Shown in pieces: positions 15,300 to 23,986 of a DNA stretch of 44,122 nucleotides (its first letter is position 1; every line of letters starts with the position of its first letter). Under the pieces are notes generated by a model. It made no database searches. It saw only the letters and a list, made by a program, of their open reading frames with translations, and had not been told where the DNA came from. Position numbers and translations under genes: made by a program. This DNA comes from Bacteroidaceae bacterium (GTDB lineage: Bacteria; Bacteroidota; Bacteroidia; Bacteroidales; Bacteroidaceae): contig JAKSIU010000023.1 of assembly GCA_024398615.1 (NCBI GenBank), forward strand, positions 1-44,122, in the 5' to 3' direction.

Positions 15300-15363
15300 A
15301 AGTGGAGTCGTATGCTCCACATTAAAGATCAAGCACTTACGTTAATACGTGAGTGCTTTTTTT
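15300..15363 (+). terminator. Two hairpins ending in a T-run (terminator, maybe small RNA)
   Basis: GTGGAG-N7-CTCCAC (15302-15320) is followed by AAGCACTTACG-TTAATA-CGTGAGTGCTT (15331-15358; one G-T pair) and a T8 run with more pyrimidines. The second is a strong intrinsic terminator on the plus strand. No gene precedes it on that strand. It may therefore end a short RNA or be the remnant of a chromosomal transcript interrupted by the element. The remainder of 15200-15520 shows no gene. Confidence 0.6.
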
Positions 15364-15521
15364 CTTTTATTTTGATTTCTTTGATTTGGATATCTGGGAT
15401 TCCAATGCTTTATCACTTTGTTTGATGTACTTTTTTGTTTGAATTTCCAATATGCCATTTTCTGCTTCTCCTTTCATTCCAAGAAGCTCTGCGAAATTCA
15501 GGTATATTCAATGTGTATTCC

Positions 15522-15597
15522 CTATTGCCACAGTTTTCCGCGCAGATTTTCCGGATCATGTGACGCTTCGAATTCCATGCTGTATATCGCAAAAGTA
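15522..15597 (-). other. -7 box and 18-codon frame; possible interrupted gene start
   Basis: TACTTTTG on the minus strand (15590-15597) is a good -7 box, but no TTTG is correctly placed upstream. A short frame MEFEASHDPENLRGKLWQ starts at 15578 and stops at 15522. It could be a leader peptide or the 5' end of a chromosomal gene cut off by insertion of the element. Confidence 0.3.
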
Positions 15598-15629
15598 AGC
15601 AATTTCTACGAATCGACGACCTGACCCTG

Positions 15630-16685
15630 TCAGGAACGGATGCGGCCGAATGTCTTGATGCTGGTGTATTTGCGCCACAGGTTCAGACGGCGGCTGGCGG
15701 GAACACCGTGACGTTCAATGTAGTCCTGGGCCTGGGCCAGCATGCGGCGGCAGCACTGGCCGTCATTGTGCGGGTCGTAGTTCTCCATCACCCATCGGCG
15801 GCGGGCAAGACTGTCGCTGTCGTTCAGGGCCTTGTGGTATGCTTCTTCAAGTTGACCGGCCTCCTGGATGTTCTCCCAGTACAGGTCCTTGGAGATGGCG
15901 CGGAATGAAATGACGGGACGGTCCAGAAGCAGGAATTCGTAGATGACCGACGATGTGTCGGACAGCATGACATCGGCCATCATCTGCCAGCGTGTCACGT
16001 TCTCACCGGCTTCTATGTAGATGGAGTCATTTCTGCCGGTGGCCCACTGACGGTATGAATCGGTCCACTCCTTCGCAGAAAGCGGGTGTGCCTTGATTAT
16101 GAGCAGAATGTCCTTTTCCTTTTCAAGGAGCTGAGCCAGCGGTTCCTGCATGTAGGGGAGCGATGTCAGTTTCGGGGAGAATGTGGGCGCATATAGAAGA
16201 ATCCTCTTCTTACCGTATTTCTCCAGCAGGGACTTCTTCTCGTCATCGTAGTCATGCAGATGCTGCCTTACCCAGTCCTGCTTGGTCCAGCCGGTCTCAC
16301 GGACCTCGAAGTCTCCGTATTTGCGTGCAAGAGCTTCAAAATGGCTGGTGAAATACGGGCCCTGTGTAAAATAGGTGTCAAAATAGCGCCTTATCACCCA
16401 GTGGTCCTTCTTTTCGGCGGCATAGCCGTGGAAAACCTGAATCTTCACACCCGGCAGGTAGTAGGGTACTATGTTGCCGGGAACGAATATGGCCTCGGGT
16501 GCAAAGTCATATACCGCCTGTATGGAATCGGTCCAATTGGTCTGGGCGTCAAGCTGGAAACTGTGAATCTTGGGCGTGTGGATGTACCATAGAATCTCAT
16601 GCCCGCCTTGAGAACGTGCTTCGGACTCAATGGGCTGGAGTATGTCTATCGCGTAGCGGTTCTCGCAGAACAGGACTATTCTCAT
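15630..16685 (-). CDS. CDP-glycerol:glycerophosphotransferase family protein
   Basis: 351 aa from ATG 16685, whose A-T-G overlaps the LicD stop as ATGA. The longer frame to 16832 is not needed. The protein resembles Glyphos_transf enzymes (TagB/TagF type): VPGNIVPYYLPGVKIQVFHGY near the start of the catalytic part, GWTKQDWV, ILLYAPTFSPKL, IIKAHPLS and MLSDTSSVIYEFLLLDRPVISF. These hold the His and Asp-Ser-Ser motifs of the family. Such enzymes transfer phosphoglycerol- or phosphoribitol-type groups in teichoic acid or capsule synthesis. In a Gram-negative anaerobe, decoration of a surface glycan is the likely role. It is coupled with LicD. Confidence 0.8.
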   Translation of the reverse strand: MRIVLFCENRYAIDILQPIESEARSQGGHEILWYIHTPKIHSFQLDAQTNWTDSIQAVYDFAPEAIFVPGNIVPYYLPGVKIQVFHGYAAEKKDHWVIRRYFDTYFTQGPYFTSHFEALARKYGDFEVRETGWTKQDWVRQHLHDYDDEKKSLLEKYGKKRILLYAPTFSPKLTSLPYMQEPLAQLLEKEKDILLIIKAHPLSAKEWTDSYRQWATGRNDSIYIEAGENVTRWQMMADVMLSDTSSVIYEFLLLDRPVISFRAISKDLYWENIQEAGQLEEAYHKALNDSDSLARRRWVMENYDPHNDGQCCRRMLAQAQDYIERHGVPASRRLNLWRKYTSIKTFGRIRS

Positions 16686-17521
16686 TTTATGGAATTGATG
16701 TCGAACTGTTTGTATGGGGTGTTCAGGTCGCAGTAGTCGTGGAAGTGGGACACACGCTTTTCCACTGGCGGGAGAGACATGTAGTCGCCGTAGAATGGTT
16801 TCAGAAATCCTTCGGGATTGGCGGGCGCGCATGCCATGAATCCTTCAAATTCCAGCTTGGATGGAACTCCGAACGTATCCTTGCGATATGCGCAAAGACC
16901 GTCATCGTGAGTCATGACGTGGTTGCAGCCGTCCTTGCCGTTCCATTCCCGGAGAATGGTCTGGCAGCGCCTGTGCAGATGCTCCTTCGTGAAAGTCTTC
17001 TGGACAAGCAACGGAATCCATGAGCGTATCCCGTGTCCGTGTTTGTAAGGATCGCGGTAGACAAAATACAGCAGTTTCCTTACAAAATGGAAACGGTAGA
17101 AATGGAAAGCCCGGGCCACCCGGTTGTCAGGCACGTCATCAAGTGGGAAAATGTCCATGTAGATGCCTCCGGCATATCCCAGGTGGATATTCTCGACAAT
17201 TGTCGTGTCGGTATTCTCAAGTTTTGCAAAGTATTTGGGATACCGGCTGCAACGTTTGTGGTCCACAATGGCATACGGTGCCGGGATCCATTCATCGGCA
17301 TGCTGCATGAGCACATCATAGTCGGAACGCATCAGGGCAATGTCCATGTCATCGTCCCATGGAATGAACCCCCTGTGGCGTACGGCTCCAAGCAGAGTGC
17401 CGGCTATCATGTAATATGTCAGACCATGCTCCCTGCACACCCGGTCAATGGTTTCCAGAAGGCCGATGCTCCTTAACTGGTATTCTCTGATGTCGTAGTT
17501 GAAGACTTTCTCCGATACCAT
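16682..17521 (-). CDS. LicD-family phosphotransferase
   Basis: 279 aa. The family signature is complete: YYMIAGTLLGAVRHRGFIPWDDDMDIALMRSDY, with the nucleotidyltransferase-like D-x-D pair. YAGGIYMDIFPLDDVP follows. LicD proteins transfer phosphocholine or related groups from CDP-activated donors to surface glycans. The overlap with the CDP-glycerol-type transferase suggests joint phospho-decoration of a surface polysaccharide. The pair stands alone: no other glycan synthesis genes are adjacent, and the next gene (prs) is divergent. Confidence 0.85.
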   Translation of the reverse strand: MVSEKVFNYDIREYQLRSIGLLETIDRVCREHGLTYYMIAGTLLGAVRHRGFIPWDDDMDIALMRSDYDVLMQHADEWIPAPYAIVDHKRCSRYPKYFAKLENTDTTIVENIHLGYAGGIYMDIFPLDDVPDNRVARAFHFYRFHFVRKLLYFVYRDPYKHGHGIRSWIPLLVQKTFTKEHLHRRCQTILREWNGKDGCNHVMTHDDGLCAYRKDTFGVPSKLEFEGFMACAPANPEGFLKPFYGDYMSLPPVEKRVSHFHDYCDLNTPYKQFDINSIK

Positions 17522-17586
17522 TCTGCCACACTGTTAAACTCAATGCAAAATAAATGCTTTGCCATATTTCAGCCAAATATTTTTAG

Positions 17587-17594
17587 TACCTTTG
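17587..17594 (+). promoter_or_regulatory. -7 box of prs
   Basis: TACCTTTG, with a TTTG (17558-17561) 25 bp upstream, which is longer than the usual spacing. The ATG of prs is 42 bp downstream. Confidence 0.5.
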
Positions 17595-17635
17595 TGGACC
17601 CTAATTAAAAACGTCAAAACCAGTCATTATTCATC

Positions 17636-18583
17636 ATGGATTCCAAAAATCCTTTTCTTGTGTTCTGCGGTACAAATACAATGTACCTGGCAAAAGAAAT
17701 CTGTGATTATCTGAACTGTCCTCTTGGCAACATGATTGTCTCGCATTTCGCAGACGGCGAGTTCGCCGTTTCATACGAGGAGTCAATCCGTGGTGCCGAT
17801 GTTTTCGTCGTCCAGTCCACTTTCCCGAATTCTGACAACCTCATGGAACTGCTGCTCATGATTGATGCCGCCAAGCGTGCATCGGCCAAGTCAGTGAATG
17901 CCGTTGTTCCTTATTTCGGTTGGGCAAGACAGGACCGCAAGGACAAGCCGCGTGTATCAATAGGTGCAAAGCTCGTCGCTGACATGCTTTCTGTAGCCGG
18001 CATTGACCGTCTTATCACAATGGACCTTCATGCAGACCAGATCCAGGGCTTCTTCGACGTTCCGGTTGACCACCTTTACGCTTCGATGGTATTCGTACCT
18101 TATATTCAGAGCTTGAATCTTGATGATCTCATCATTGCTGCTCCCGATGTAGGCGGCAGCAAGCGCGCCAGCGCATACGCCAAGTATCTGGGATGCCCGC
18201 TGGTACTCTGCCAGAAGACACGCAGCCGTGCCAATGTCGTAGACAGCATCACCATCATCGGCGATGTGGCAGGCAAGAACGTTGTCATCGTTGACGATAT
18301 CGTTGACACAGCCGGAACCATCTGCAAGGCAGCCGATGCCATGATGGCTGCAGGTGCCAAGTCAGTCCGTGCCCTTGCATCGCACTGCGTCATGTCGGGC
18401 GATGCTCCAGTCCGCGTTGACAACTCGTCACTTGAGGAAATCGTCTTCACGAACAGCATACCTTACCGTAATGCCATTCCGTGCACCAAGCTCAAGCAGA
18501 TCTCCATTGCGCAGATGTTCGCCGAAACAATTCGGCGAGTCACCAGCAACGAGTCCATCAGTTCACAGTACGTAATCAAATAA
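17636..18583 (+). CDS. prs: Ribose-phosphate pyrophosphokinase
   Basis: 315 aa, the usual family length. It makes PRPP from ribose 5-phosphate and ATP, for purine, pyrimidine, NAD and histidine synthesis in the cytosol. Visible motifs are FADGEFAV (flexible N-terminal region), VNAVVPYFGWARQDRKDKPR (ATP site), MDLHADQIQGFFDVPVDHL (metal-binding His) and the PRPP loop VVIVDDIVDTAGT. The substrate feeds HisG encoded 8 kb away. It is divergent from LicD and is followed by a terminator before the TlpA-like gene. Confidence 0.97.
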   Translation: MDSKNPFLVFCGTNTMYLAKEICDYLNCPLGNMIVSHFADGEFAVSYEESIRGADVFVVQSTFPNSDNLMELLLMIDAAKRASAKSVNAVVPYFGWARQDRKDKPRVSIGAKLVADMLSVAGIDRLITMDLHADQIQGFFDVPVDHLYASMVFVPYIQSLNLDDLIIAAPDVGGSKRASAYAKYLGCPLVLCQKTRSRANVVDSITIIGDVAGKNVVIVDDIVDTAGTICKAADAMMAAGAKSVRALASHCVMSGDAPVRVDNSSLEEIVFTNSIPYRNAIPCTKLKQISIAQMFAETIRRVTSNESISSQYVIK

Positions 18584-18588
18584 AACAT

Positions 18589-18622
18589 GATGGGACTCCG
18601 GACGGGGCCCCATCGGTTTTTT
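18589..18622 (+). terminator. Intrinsic terminator after prs
   Basis: GATGGG (18589-18594) pairs with CCCATC (18609-18614), with a GC-rich loop, followed by GGTTTTTT. It starts 6 bp after the prs stop. Confidence 0.8.
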
Positions 18623-18638
18623 AATAACAACAGCAAAT

Positions 18639-19751
18639 ATGAAGAAAATCCTATCGGTCATTACAGCAGGAATCCTTCTGACCGCCTGCACTGCCAATTC
18701 TTATAAGGTTAACGGCCAGCTCGAAGGCGTAGCCGACAGCGTCATGGTCTCTCTGAATGTCATTGAGGACAATGCCCTTGCCGTCATTGACTCGACAATG
18801 GCAATTGACGGCAAGTTCAGCTTTGCCGGAGAAACAGAAGGCAGCCGTCTGGCATTCATCACCTTCAATTCGGACCAGAGCCTGTCAGGATGCCAGTTCT
18901 TCCTTGAGAACGGCAAGATTAAAGTCGAATACAACGACCTTACAGGCGAACAGTCCACTACCGGCACTCCGAACAATGATGCATTCCAGGACTTCTACAA
19001 TAAGACATCGGTGCTCAACGACAAGGCCCAGGAACTCAAGGACAAACTGCAGATGACTGCTGCCACTGAAGGTGACGGCACTGATCTGGTCGCTCAGATG
19101 AACGACCTTCAGGATGAATACCGCGCTCTTCTTGGCAAGAGCATAAGCGACAATCTTGACAAGGAATTCGGATTCCAGCAGCTTCTCCAGAGCTATGACA
19201 TGTTCGAGCCCGAGGATCTGAGCGCTTACATTCAGGGCCTGATGCCGTTGTTCGGTGACCGTGCTGAGCTTCAGCAGCTGGCCGAGATGACCGCAATACA
19301 GATGCGTACAGCCAACGGCTCTCCATACCTTGATTTCGAATGCGATCTGCTCGATGCCCAGTTCAATACTCCCACCAAGGCATCCCTTTCGGATTACGTC
19401 TCACAGAACAAGCTCATATTGCTTGATTTCTGGGCAAGCTGGTGCTCCCCCTGTATGAATGAGGTTCCCTACATCAAGGCCGCTTATGAAAAGTATGCAG
19501 AAAAGGGCTTTACGGTTGTAAGCGTATCGGTTGACGAAGACATCAACGCATGGAAGAATGCCGTTAAAGAGAATGAGATGACATGGGTGCATATGTGGAA
19601 CGGTCTTGAAGACCTGGAGAATTCGGCCGCCATGCAGTATGCTGTCAGCGCCATTCCTTCATCATTCCTGATCGATGCCGATGGCACCATTATAGGCCGC
19701 AACCTGCGTGGCGAAGAGCTTGAAGCTGCGCTTGCCGACTATTTCAAATAA
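18639..19751 (+). CDS. TlpA-like thiol-disulfide lipoprotein with DUF4369-type N-terminus
   Basis: 370 aa. Lipoprotein signal with LLTA-C at residue 17. Residues ~22-120 form a DUF4369-type beta domain (YKVNGQLEGVADSVMVSL, ADGK-like turn IDGKFSF). A helical linker follows, and the thioredoxin fold (about 235-370) has the active site WASWCSPC. A cis-Pro region AIPSSFLIDADG completes the fold. It probably reduces or exchanges disulfides in the periplasm, as do related Bacteroidales proteins. It stands downstream of the prs terminator and 15 bp upstream of fbp, so it may share a transcript with fbp. Confidence 0.9.
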   Translation: MKKILSVITAGILLTACTANSYKVNGQLEGVADSVMVSLNVIEDNALAVIDSTMAIDGKFSFAGETEGSRLAFITFNSDQSLSGCQFFLENGKIKVEYNDLTGEQSTTGTPNNDAFQDFYNKTSVLNDKAQELKDKLQMTAATEGDGTDLVAQMNDLQDEYRALLGKSISDNLDKEFGFQQLLQSYDMFEPEDLSAYIQGLMPLFGDRAELQQLAEMTAIQMRTANGSPYLDFECDLLDAQFNTPTKASLSDYVSQNKLILLDFWASWCSPCMNEVPYIKAAYEKYAEKGFTVVSVSVDEDINAWKNAVKENEMTWVHMWNGLEDLENSAAMQYAVSAIPSSFLIDADGTIIGRNLRGEELEAALADYFK

Positions 19752-19766
19752 ATTATCCGCGTAAGA

Positions 19767-21722
19767 ATGGACCGTAGCAGGGAATATCTGCAGTTGCTGG
19801 CCAAGAGCTTTCCGTCAATAGCGGCTGCATCGACCGAAATCATCAACCTTGAAGCAATACTTAATCTGCCCAAGGGGACCGAGCATTTCGTGACTGACCT
19901 GCACGGCGAATTCGATGCGTTCGACTATGTACTGCGCTCGGCATCGGGAGTCATCAACCAGAAGATTGACGCTGTGTTCGGCGATGAACTGGACGTTTCC
20001 GAGAAACGTGTCCTGAGTACCGTCATCAGTTACCCCGAAGCCGCCCTGCGCTCCATACGCTCGCGTACTCCTGACATGGAGTCCTGGTACAAGCTGAACC
20101 TGATCCGTCTGGTGGCAGTGCTTACCCGTGTGACATCGCGCTACACACGCTCCAAGGTCCGTAAGGCCCTGCCCAAGGACTACGCCTACATAATCGAGGA
20201 ACTCATTCATGAGACCCGTGGCGATTTTGCTTCAAAGCAGAACTACATCAAGGCCATTCTGGACACGATAGTGTCAACCGGCCGAGCCGAGCACTTCATC
20301 ATAGCCATAGCCAATGTGACCCGTGAACTGGTCATCGACCATCTTCACATAATCGGTGACATCTACGACCGTGGTCCCGGTGCACACCGTATCATGGACC
20401 TGCTGTGCGGCTATCGTGACTTTGACATACAGTGGGGAAACCATGACATAGTCTGGATGGGTGCGGCAGCCGGAAGTCCCGCCTGCATAGCCAATGTGGT
20501 CCGCAACAGTCTCAAGTATGCCGATATGAGCACCCTTGAGGACGGATACGGCATCAACCTGCTTCCTCTGGCAACCTTTGCCATGAATACCTATGCCGAT
20601 GACCCCTGTGAGCGGTTCATGCCAGTCAAAGTCGACGAGACTCCGGCCGATGTCCCGCAGATACGCCTCATGGCCCAGATGCACAAGGCCATAGCCGTGA
20701 TACAGTTCAAGCTTGAAGCCCAGGTCATTGCGCGTCATCCGGAATTCGGGATGGAGAACCGTAATCTGCTGCACTGCATAGATTTCAGCAATGGCACCAT
20801 AACCATTGACGGAATCAGCTATGAAATGCTTGACTCTGCGCTGCCAACCGTGAATCCCGATGATCCCTACCGTCTTACTCCACAGGAGCAGAATGTGATG
20901 GACCGTCTTGTCCACAGTTTCCGCAGCAGCCATGCGTTGGCCGTCCATATGGACTGTCTGTTCACCCACGGCTCCCTGTACCTTGTCCATAACAACAACC
21001 TCCTGTATCATGGCAGTGTTCCGTTGAATCCTGACGGTTCTCTGGCCGGAATGGAAATACAGGGGCAGATTCTCAAGGGACGTGAACTGTTCGATACGAT
21101 AGACAAGCTTGTCCGTACCGCATATTACAGCACCGATGACGATGAACTGAAGCTATACAGCCAGGATCTGGTATGGTATCTTTGGTGCGGTCCCGTATCG
21201 CCTCCGTTCGACAAGGACCGTATGGCCACTTTCGAACGCTATTTCATTGCAGACAAGAGCACCCACGTTGAGAACAAGGGCAATTACTACCGCCTCAAGA
21301 ACAATCGTGAGGTGTGTGACATGATTCTGCGTGAGTTCGGAATCGAGGATCTGGAACACGCCCACATAATCAACGGGCACATTCCGGTCAAGACCCTGAA
21401 AGGCGAGAGCCCCATCAAGGCCGATGGCCGTCTGCTTGTCATTGACGGCGGCTTCTCAAAGGCCTATCAGAAGATTACAGGAATTGCCGGATATACCCTC
21501 ATATATAACTCGCACGGTATGCGTCTGGTCAGACACCGTCCTTTCGAATCAATTGAACAATCCATTGCCAATGGAATGGATGTCATTGATTATACCGAAA
21601 CCGTTGAAAATACCGACGGCCATATCCTGGTCCGTGACACGGACAAAGGTCGCCGCCTCATGGCCAAGGTTGAAGACCTGACAGCCTTGCTGCAGGCTTT
21701 CCGCAACGGAGAAGTGCGGTGA
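19767..21722 (+). CDS. fbp: Fructose-1,6-bisphosphatase, class 3
   Basis: 651 aa, typical of the large class 3 enzymes of Firmicutes and Bacteroidetes (PF06874). It converts fructose 1,6-bisphosphate to fructose 6-phosphate in gluconeogenesis. Metallophosphatase motifs are seen: VTDLHGEFDAFDYVL, IGDIYDRGPGAHRIMD, WGNHDIVWMGAAAG, and INGHIPVKTLKGESPIKADGRLLVIDGGFS. It ends 10 bp before a 56-bp perfect palindrome and converges with hisB. Confidence 0.96.
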   Translation: MDRSREYLQLLAKSFPSIAAASTEIINLEAILNLPKGTEHFVTDLHGEFDAFDYVLRSASGVINQKIDAVFGDELDVSEKRVLSTVISYPEAALRSIRSRTPDMESWYKLNLIRLVAVLTRVTSRYTRSKVRKALPKDYAYIIEELIHETRGDFASKQNYIKAILDTIVSTGRAEHFIIAIANVTRELVIDHLHIIGDIYDRGPGAHRIMDLLCGYRDFDIQWGNHDIVWMGAAAGSPACIANVVRNSLKYADMSTLEDGYGINLLPLATFAMNTYADDPCERFMPVKVDETPADVPQIRLMAQMHKAIAVIQFKLEAQVIARHPEFGMENRNLLHCIDFSNGTITIDGISYEMLDSALPTVNPDDPYRLTPQEQNVMDRLVHSFRSSHALAVHMDCLFTHGSLYLVHNNNLLYHGSVPLNPDGSLAGMEIQGQILKGRELFDTIDKLVRTAYYSTDDDELKLYSQDLVWYLWCGPVSPPFDKDRMATFERYFIADKSTHVENKGNYYRLKNNREVCDMILREFGIEDLEHAHIINGHIPVKTLKGESPIKADGRLLVIDGGFSKAYQKITGIAGYTLIYNSHGMRLVRHRPFESIEQSIANGMDVIDYTETVENTDGHILVRDTDKGRRLMAKVEDLTALLQAFRNGEVR

Positions 21723-21732
21723 TCGGTTAGGG

Positions 21733-21788
21733 GAAACAGGGGACAGGTACCGTTCCAAAGCTTTGGAACGGTACCTGTCCCCTGTTTC
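21733..21788. terminator. 56-bp perfect palindrome between fbp and hisB
   Basis: Every base from 21733 to 21788 is matched in the opposite arm (28-bp arms, no spacer; arms begin GAAACAGGGGACAGGTACCG). It fills almost the whole 68-bp gap between convergent stop codons. It would serve as a bidirectional terminator, although neither side has a long T-run. Its length and perfection are more like a mobile REP/palindromic element that inserted there. It contains the centre CAAAGCTTTG. Confidence 0.9.
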
Positions 21789-21790
21789 TG

Positions 21791-22930
21791 CTAGAGAACG
21801 CCTTTGGAGGAGGGAAGCTCGTAGTGCCAGACGTCACGGCGTACAGCCTGTTTCATGGCCCGGGCCATACATTTGAAAATGCTTTCTATCTTGTGGTGCT
21901 CGTTGTCGCCCGTTGCCTCAATGTGCAGGTTCATCTGTGCGGCATCGCTAAGCGACTTGAAGAAATGCAGGAACATCTCTGTGGGCATGTCGCCAATCTT
22001 CTCGCGGTTGAACTGCGCATCCCATACCAGCCAGCTGCGCCCGCCGAAATCAAGAGTCACCATAGCCTGACAGTCATCCATCGGCAGTGCAAAACCATAG
22101 CGCTCAATGCCGCGCTTGTCTCCCAGAGCCTTGCGTATGCATTCACCCAGAACAATGCCGGTATCCTCAATGGTGTGATGCTCGTCCACATCAAGGTCGC
22201 CGTTGGCATGAATGGTCAGATCCATTCCTCCGTGACGTCCTATCTGTTCCAGCATGTGGTCAAAGAACGACAGTCCTGTGCTGATGTCGCAACGTCCGTT
22301 TCCGTCAAGGTTCAGTTCCACCAGAATGTCAGTCTCCTTGGTAGTCCTGTGTGCGCTGGCCGTGCGTTTGCCGGCAAAGATGAACTGTGCCACCTTCCAC
22401 CAGTCGCGGCTGTAGAAAGCGCAGGCATCAAACAGATCCTCTCTGGTGCAGGCTATGCCTCCGTCAGCCAGGCAGTCAGTGCTGTCCTGCAGCAGAACGG
22501 CCTTGCAGCCCAGGTTGAAGGCAAGCTCGACATCGGTCGCGCGGTCGCCTATGACGAAACTGTTCTCAAGGTCATAATCGTCTTCAAAGTATCTGGAGAA
22601 CATGGCAGTCCCCGGCTTGCGTGTAGGCAGACCGTCTTCGGGGAAGCTGGAGTCAATGAGCAGGTCGCTGAACTCAATGCCCTCGCCGGCAAGGGTGTCC
22701 AGAATGAAGTCCTGTGTGGGGTAGAAATCCTGTTCGGGATATGAATCGGTTCCGAGACCGTCCTGGTTCGTTGCCATGACCAGTTCGAAATCGGTATGCT
22801 CGCAAAGGAATGACAGGCTCTTGAACACTCCCGGAACGAACTTGAGCTTCTCGAAGCTGTCAAGCTGTTCGTCAAACGGTTCCTCGACCAGGGTGCCGTC
22901 TCTATCAATGAACAGGACTCTCTTTTTCAT
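21791..22930 (-). CDS. hisB: Bifunctional histidinol-phosphatase / imidazoleglycerol-phosphate dehydratase
   Basis: 379 aa fusion. Residues 1-~165 are a HAD phosphatase ([12 protein letters not shown] with the nucleophile Asp, [21 protein letters not shown]). Residues ~188-379 are IGP dehydratase ([64 protein letters not shown]). It catalyses steps 7 and 9 of histidine synthesis. Last gene of hisGDCB, 18 bp after hisC. Confidence 0.96.
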   Translation of the reverse strand: MKKRVLFIDRDGTLVEEPFDEQLDSFEKLKFVPGVFKSLSFLCEHTDFELVMATNQDGLGTDSYPEQDFYPTQDFILDTLAGEGIEFSDLLIDSSFPEDGLPTRKPGTAMFSRYFEDDYDLENSFVIGDRATDVELAFNLGCKAVLLQDSTDCLADGGIACTREDLFDACAFYSRDWWKVAQFIFAGKRTASAHRTTKETDILVELNLDGNGRCDISTGLSFFDHMLEQIGRHGGMDLTIHANGDLDVDEHHTIEDTGIVLGECIRKALGDKRGIERYGFALPMDDCQAMVTLDFGGRSWLVWDAQFNREKIGDMPTEMFLHFFKSLSDAAQMNLHIEATGDNEHHKIESIFKCMARAMKQAVRRDVWHYELPSSKGVL

Positions 22931-22948
22931 ATCTTGTCGCGTTGATGG

Positions 22949-23986
22949 TTACTTGAATCGGGACATGCAGTCAATGAGCTCGTCATTTTCCTGACGTGTT
23001 CCTATTGTTATTCTCAAAGTGTTGCCACACAGTGCAATCTTGCTGCGGTTGCGTACAATGATACCGCATTCCGACAGGTAGTCGTACAGGGCACGGGCAT
23101 CATCGAAACGTGCCAGGAAGAAGTTGGCATCGGACTTGAACACGCGCTGACAGAACGGCATTGCTGCCACAATGGGCATTATGCGCTTGCGCTCAGCAAC
23201 GATATCACGTACCCAAACCTCAACACGTTCCGCCTGTTCCACCTCTTCCAGAGCCTTGCGCTGTGTAAGCACGTTCACGTTGTACGGATACTTGACGCTG
23301 TTCATTACGCTTATTATCTCAGGGCTTGCAAATGCCAGTCCCAGACGTATTCCTGCCATGCCCCAGGCCTTGGAGAAGGTCTGCAGTACCACCAGGCCGG
23401 GGTACTGTGACAGTTTCGTGGTGTATGACGGCATTTCGGTAAAGTCTATGTAAGCTTCGTCAATCACGACAATCCCGTCAAACGAATCAAGCACGCGGTC
23501 AATCACACTGTGGTCAATGTCGTTGCCGGACGGGTTGTTGGGCGAGCAGAAGAACACCAACTTAGTATTGCTGTCAATGGCGGCAAGAAGCTTGTCGGCA
23601 TCGGGCTGGAAATCATCGTCAAGGAGCACCCGGCGGTATTCCACATCGTTGATGGCGGCAGTGACTCCGTACATGCCGTATGTGGGCTCAATGGCAACGG
23701 CATTGTCAATGCCCGGACGGCAGAACATGCGGAACATCAGGTCAATGCATTCGTCACTGCCGTTACCGAAGAAAATCGATTGGGGGGCAACACCCTTTAT
23801 TGCCTGCAGTTTCAGTTTCAGCTCAGCCTGCTCCGGATCAGGGTAACGGTTCAGAGGCTGGTTGAACGGATTCTCGTTGGCATCAAGGAACACATGTGCC
23901 TCCTTGCCCTTGTATTCGTCGCGGGCCGATGTATATGGGCTCAGGACAGCGATATTCGGTCTGAGCAGATCCTTCAAGTCTTTCAT
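22949..23986 (-). CDS. hisC: Histidinol-phosphate aminotransferase
   Basis: 345 aa, PLP fold-type I enzyme. Motifs: NENPFNQP near the N-terminus, FFGNGSDECIDL, FFCSPNNPSGNDI, VVIDEAYIDF, and the lysine motif TFSKAWGMAGIRLGLAFA. It makes histidinol phosphate from imidazole-acetol phosphate. Its start overlaps the hisD stop by 4 bases. Confidence 0.95.
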   Translation of the reverse strand: MKDLKDLLRPNIAVLSPYTSARDEYKGKEAHVFLDANENPFNQPLNRYPDPEQAELKLKLQAIKGVAPQSIFFGNGSDECIDLMFRMFCRPGIDNAVAIEPTYGMYGVTAAINDVEYRRVLLDDDFQPDADKLLAAIDSNTKLVFFCSPNNPSGNDIDHSVIDRVLDSFDGIVVIDEAYIDFTEMPSYTTKLSQYPGLVVLQTFSKAWGMAGIRLGLAFASPEIISVMNSVKYPYNVNVLTQRKALEEVEQAERVEVWVRDIVAERKRIMPIVAAMPFCQRVFKSDANFFLARFDDARALYDYLSECGIIVRNRSKIALCGNTLRITIGTRQENDELIDCMSRFK

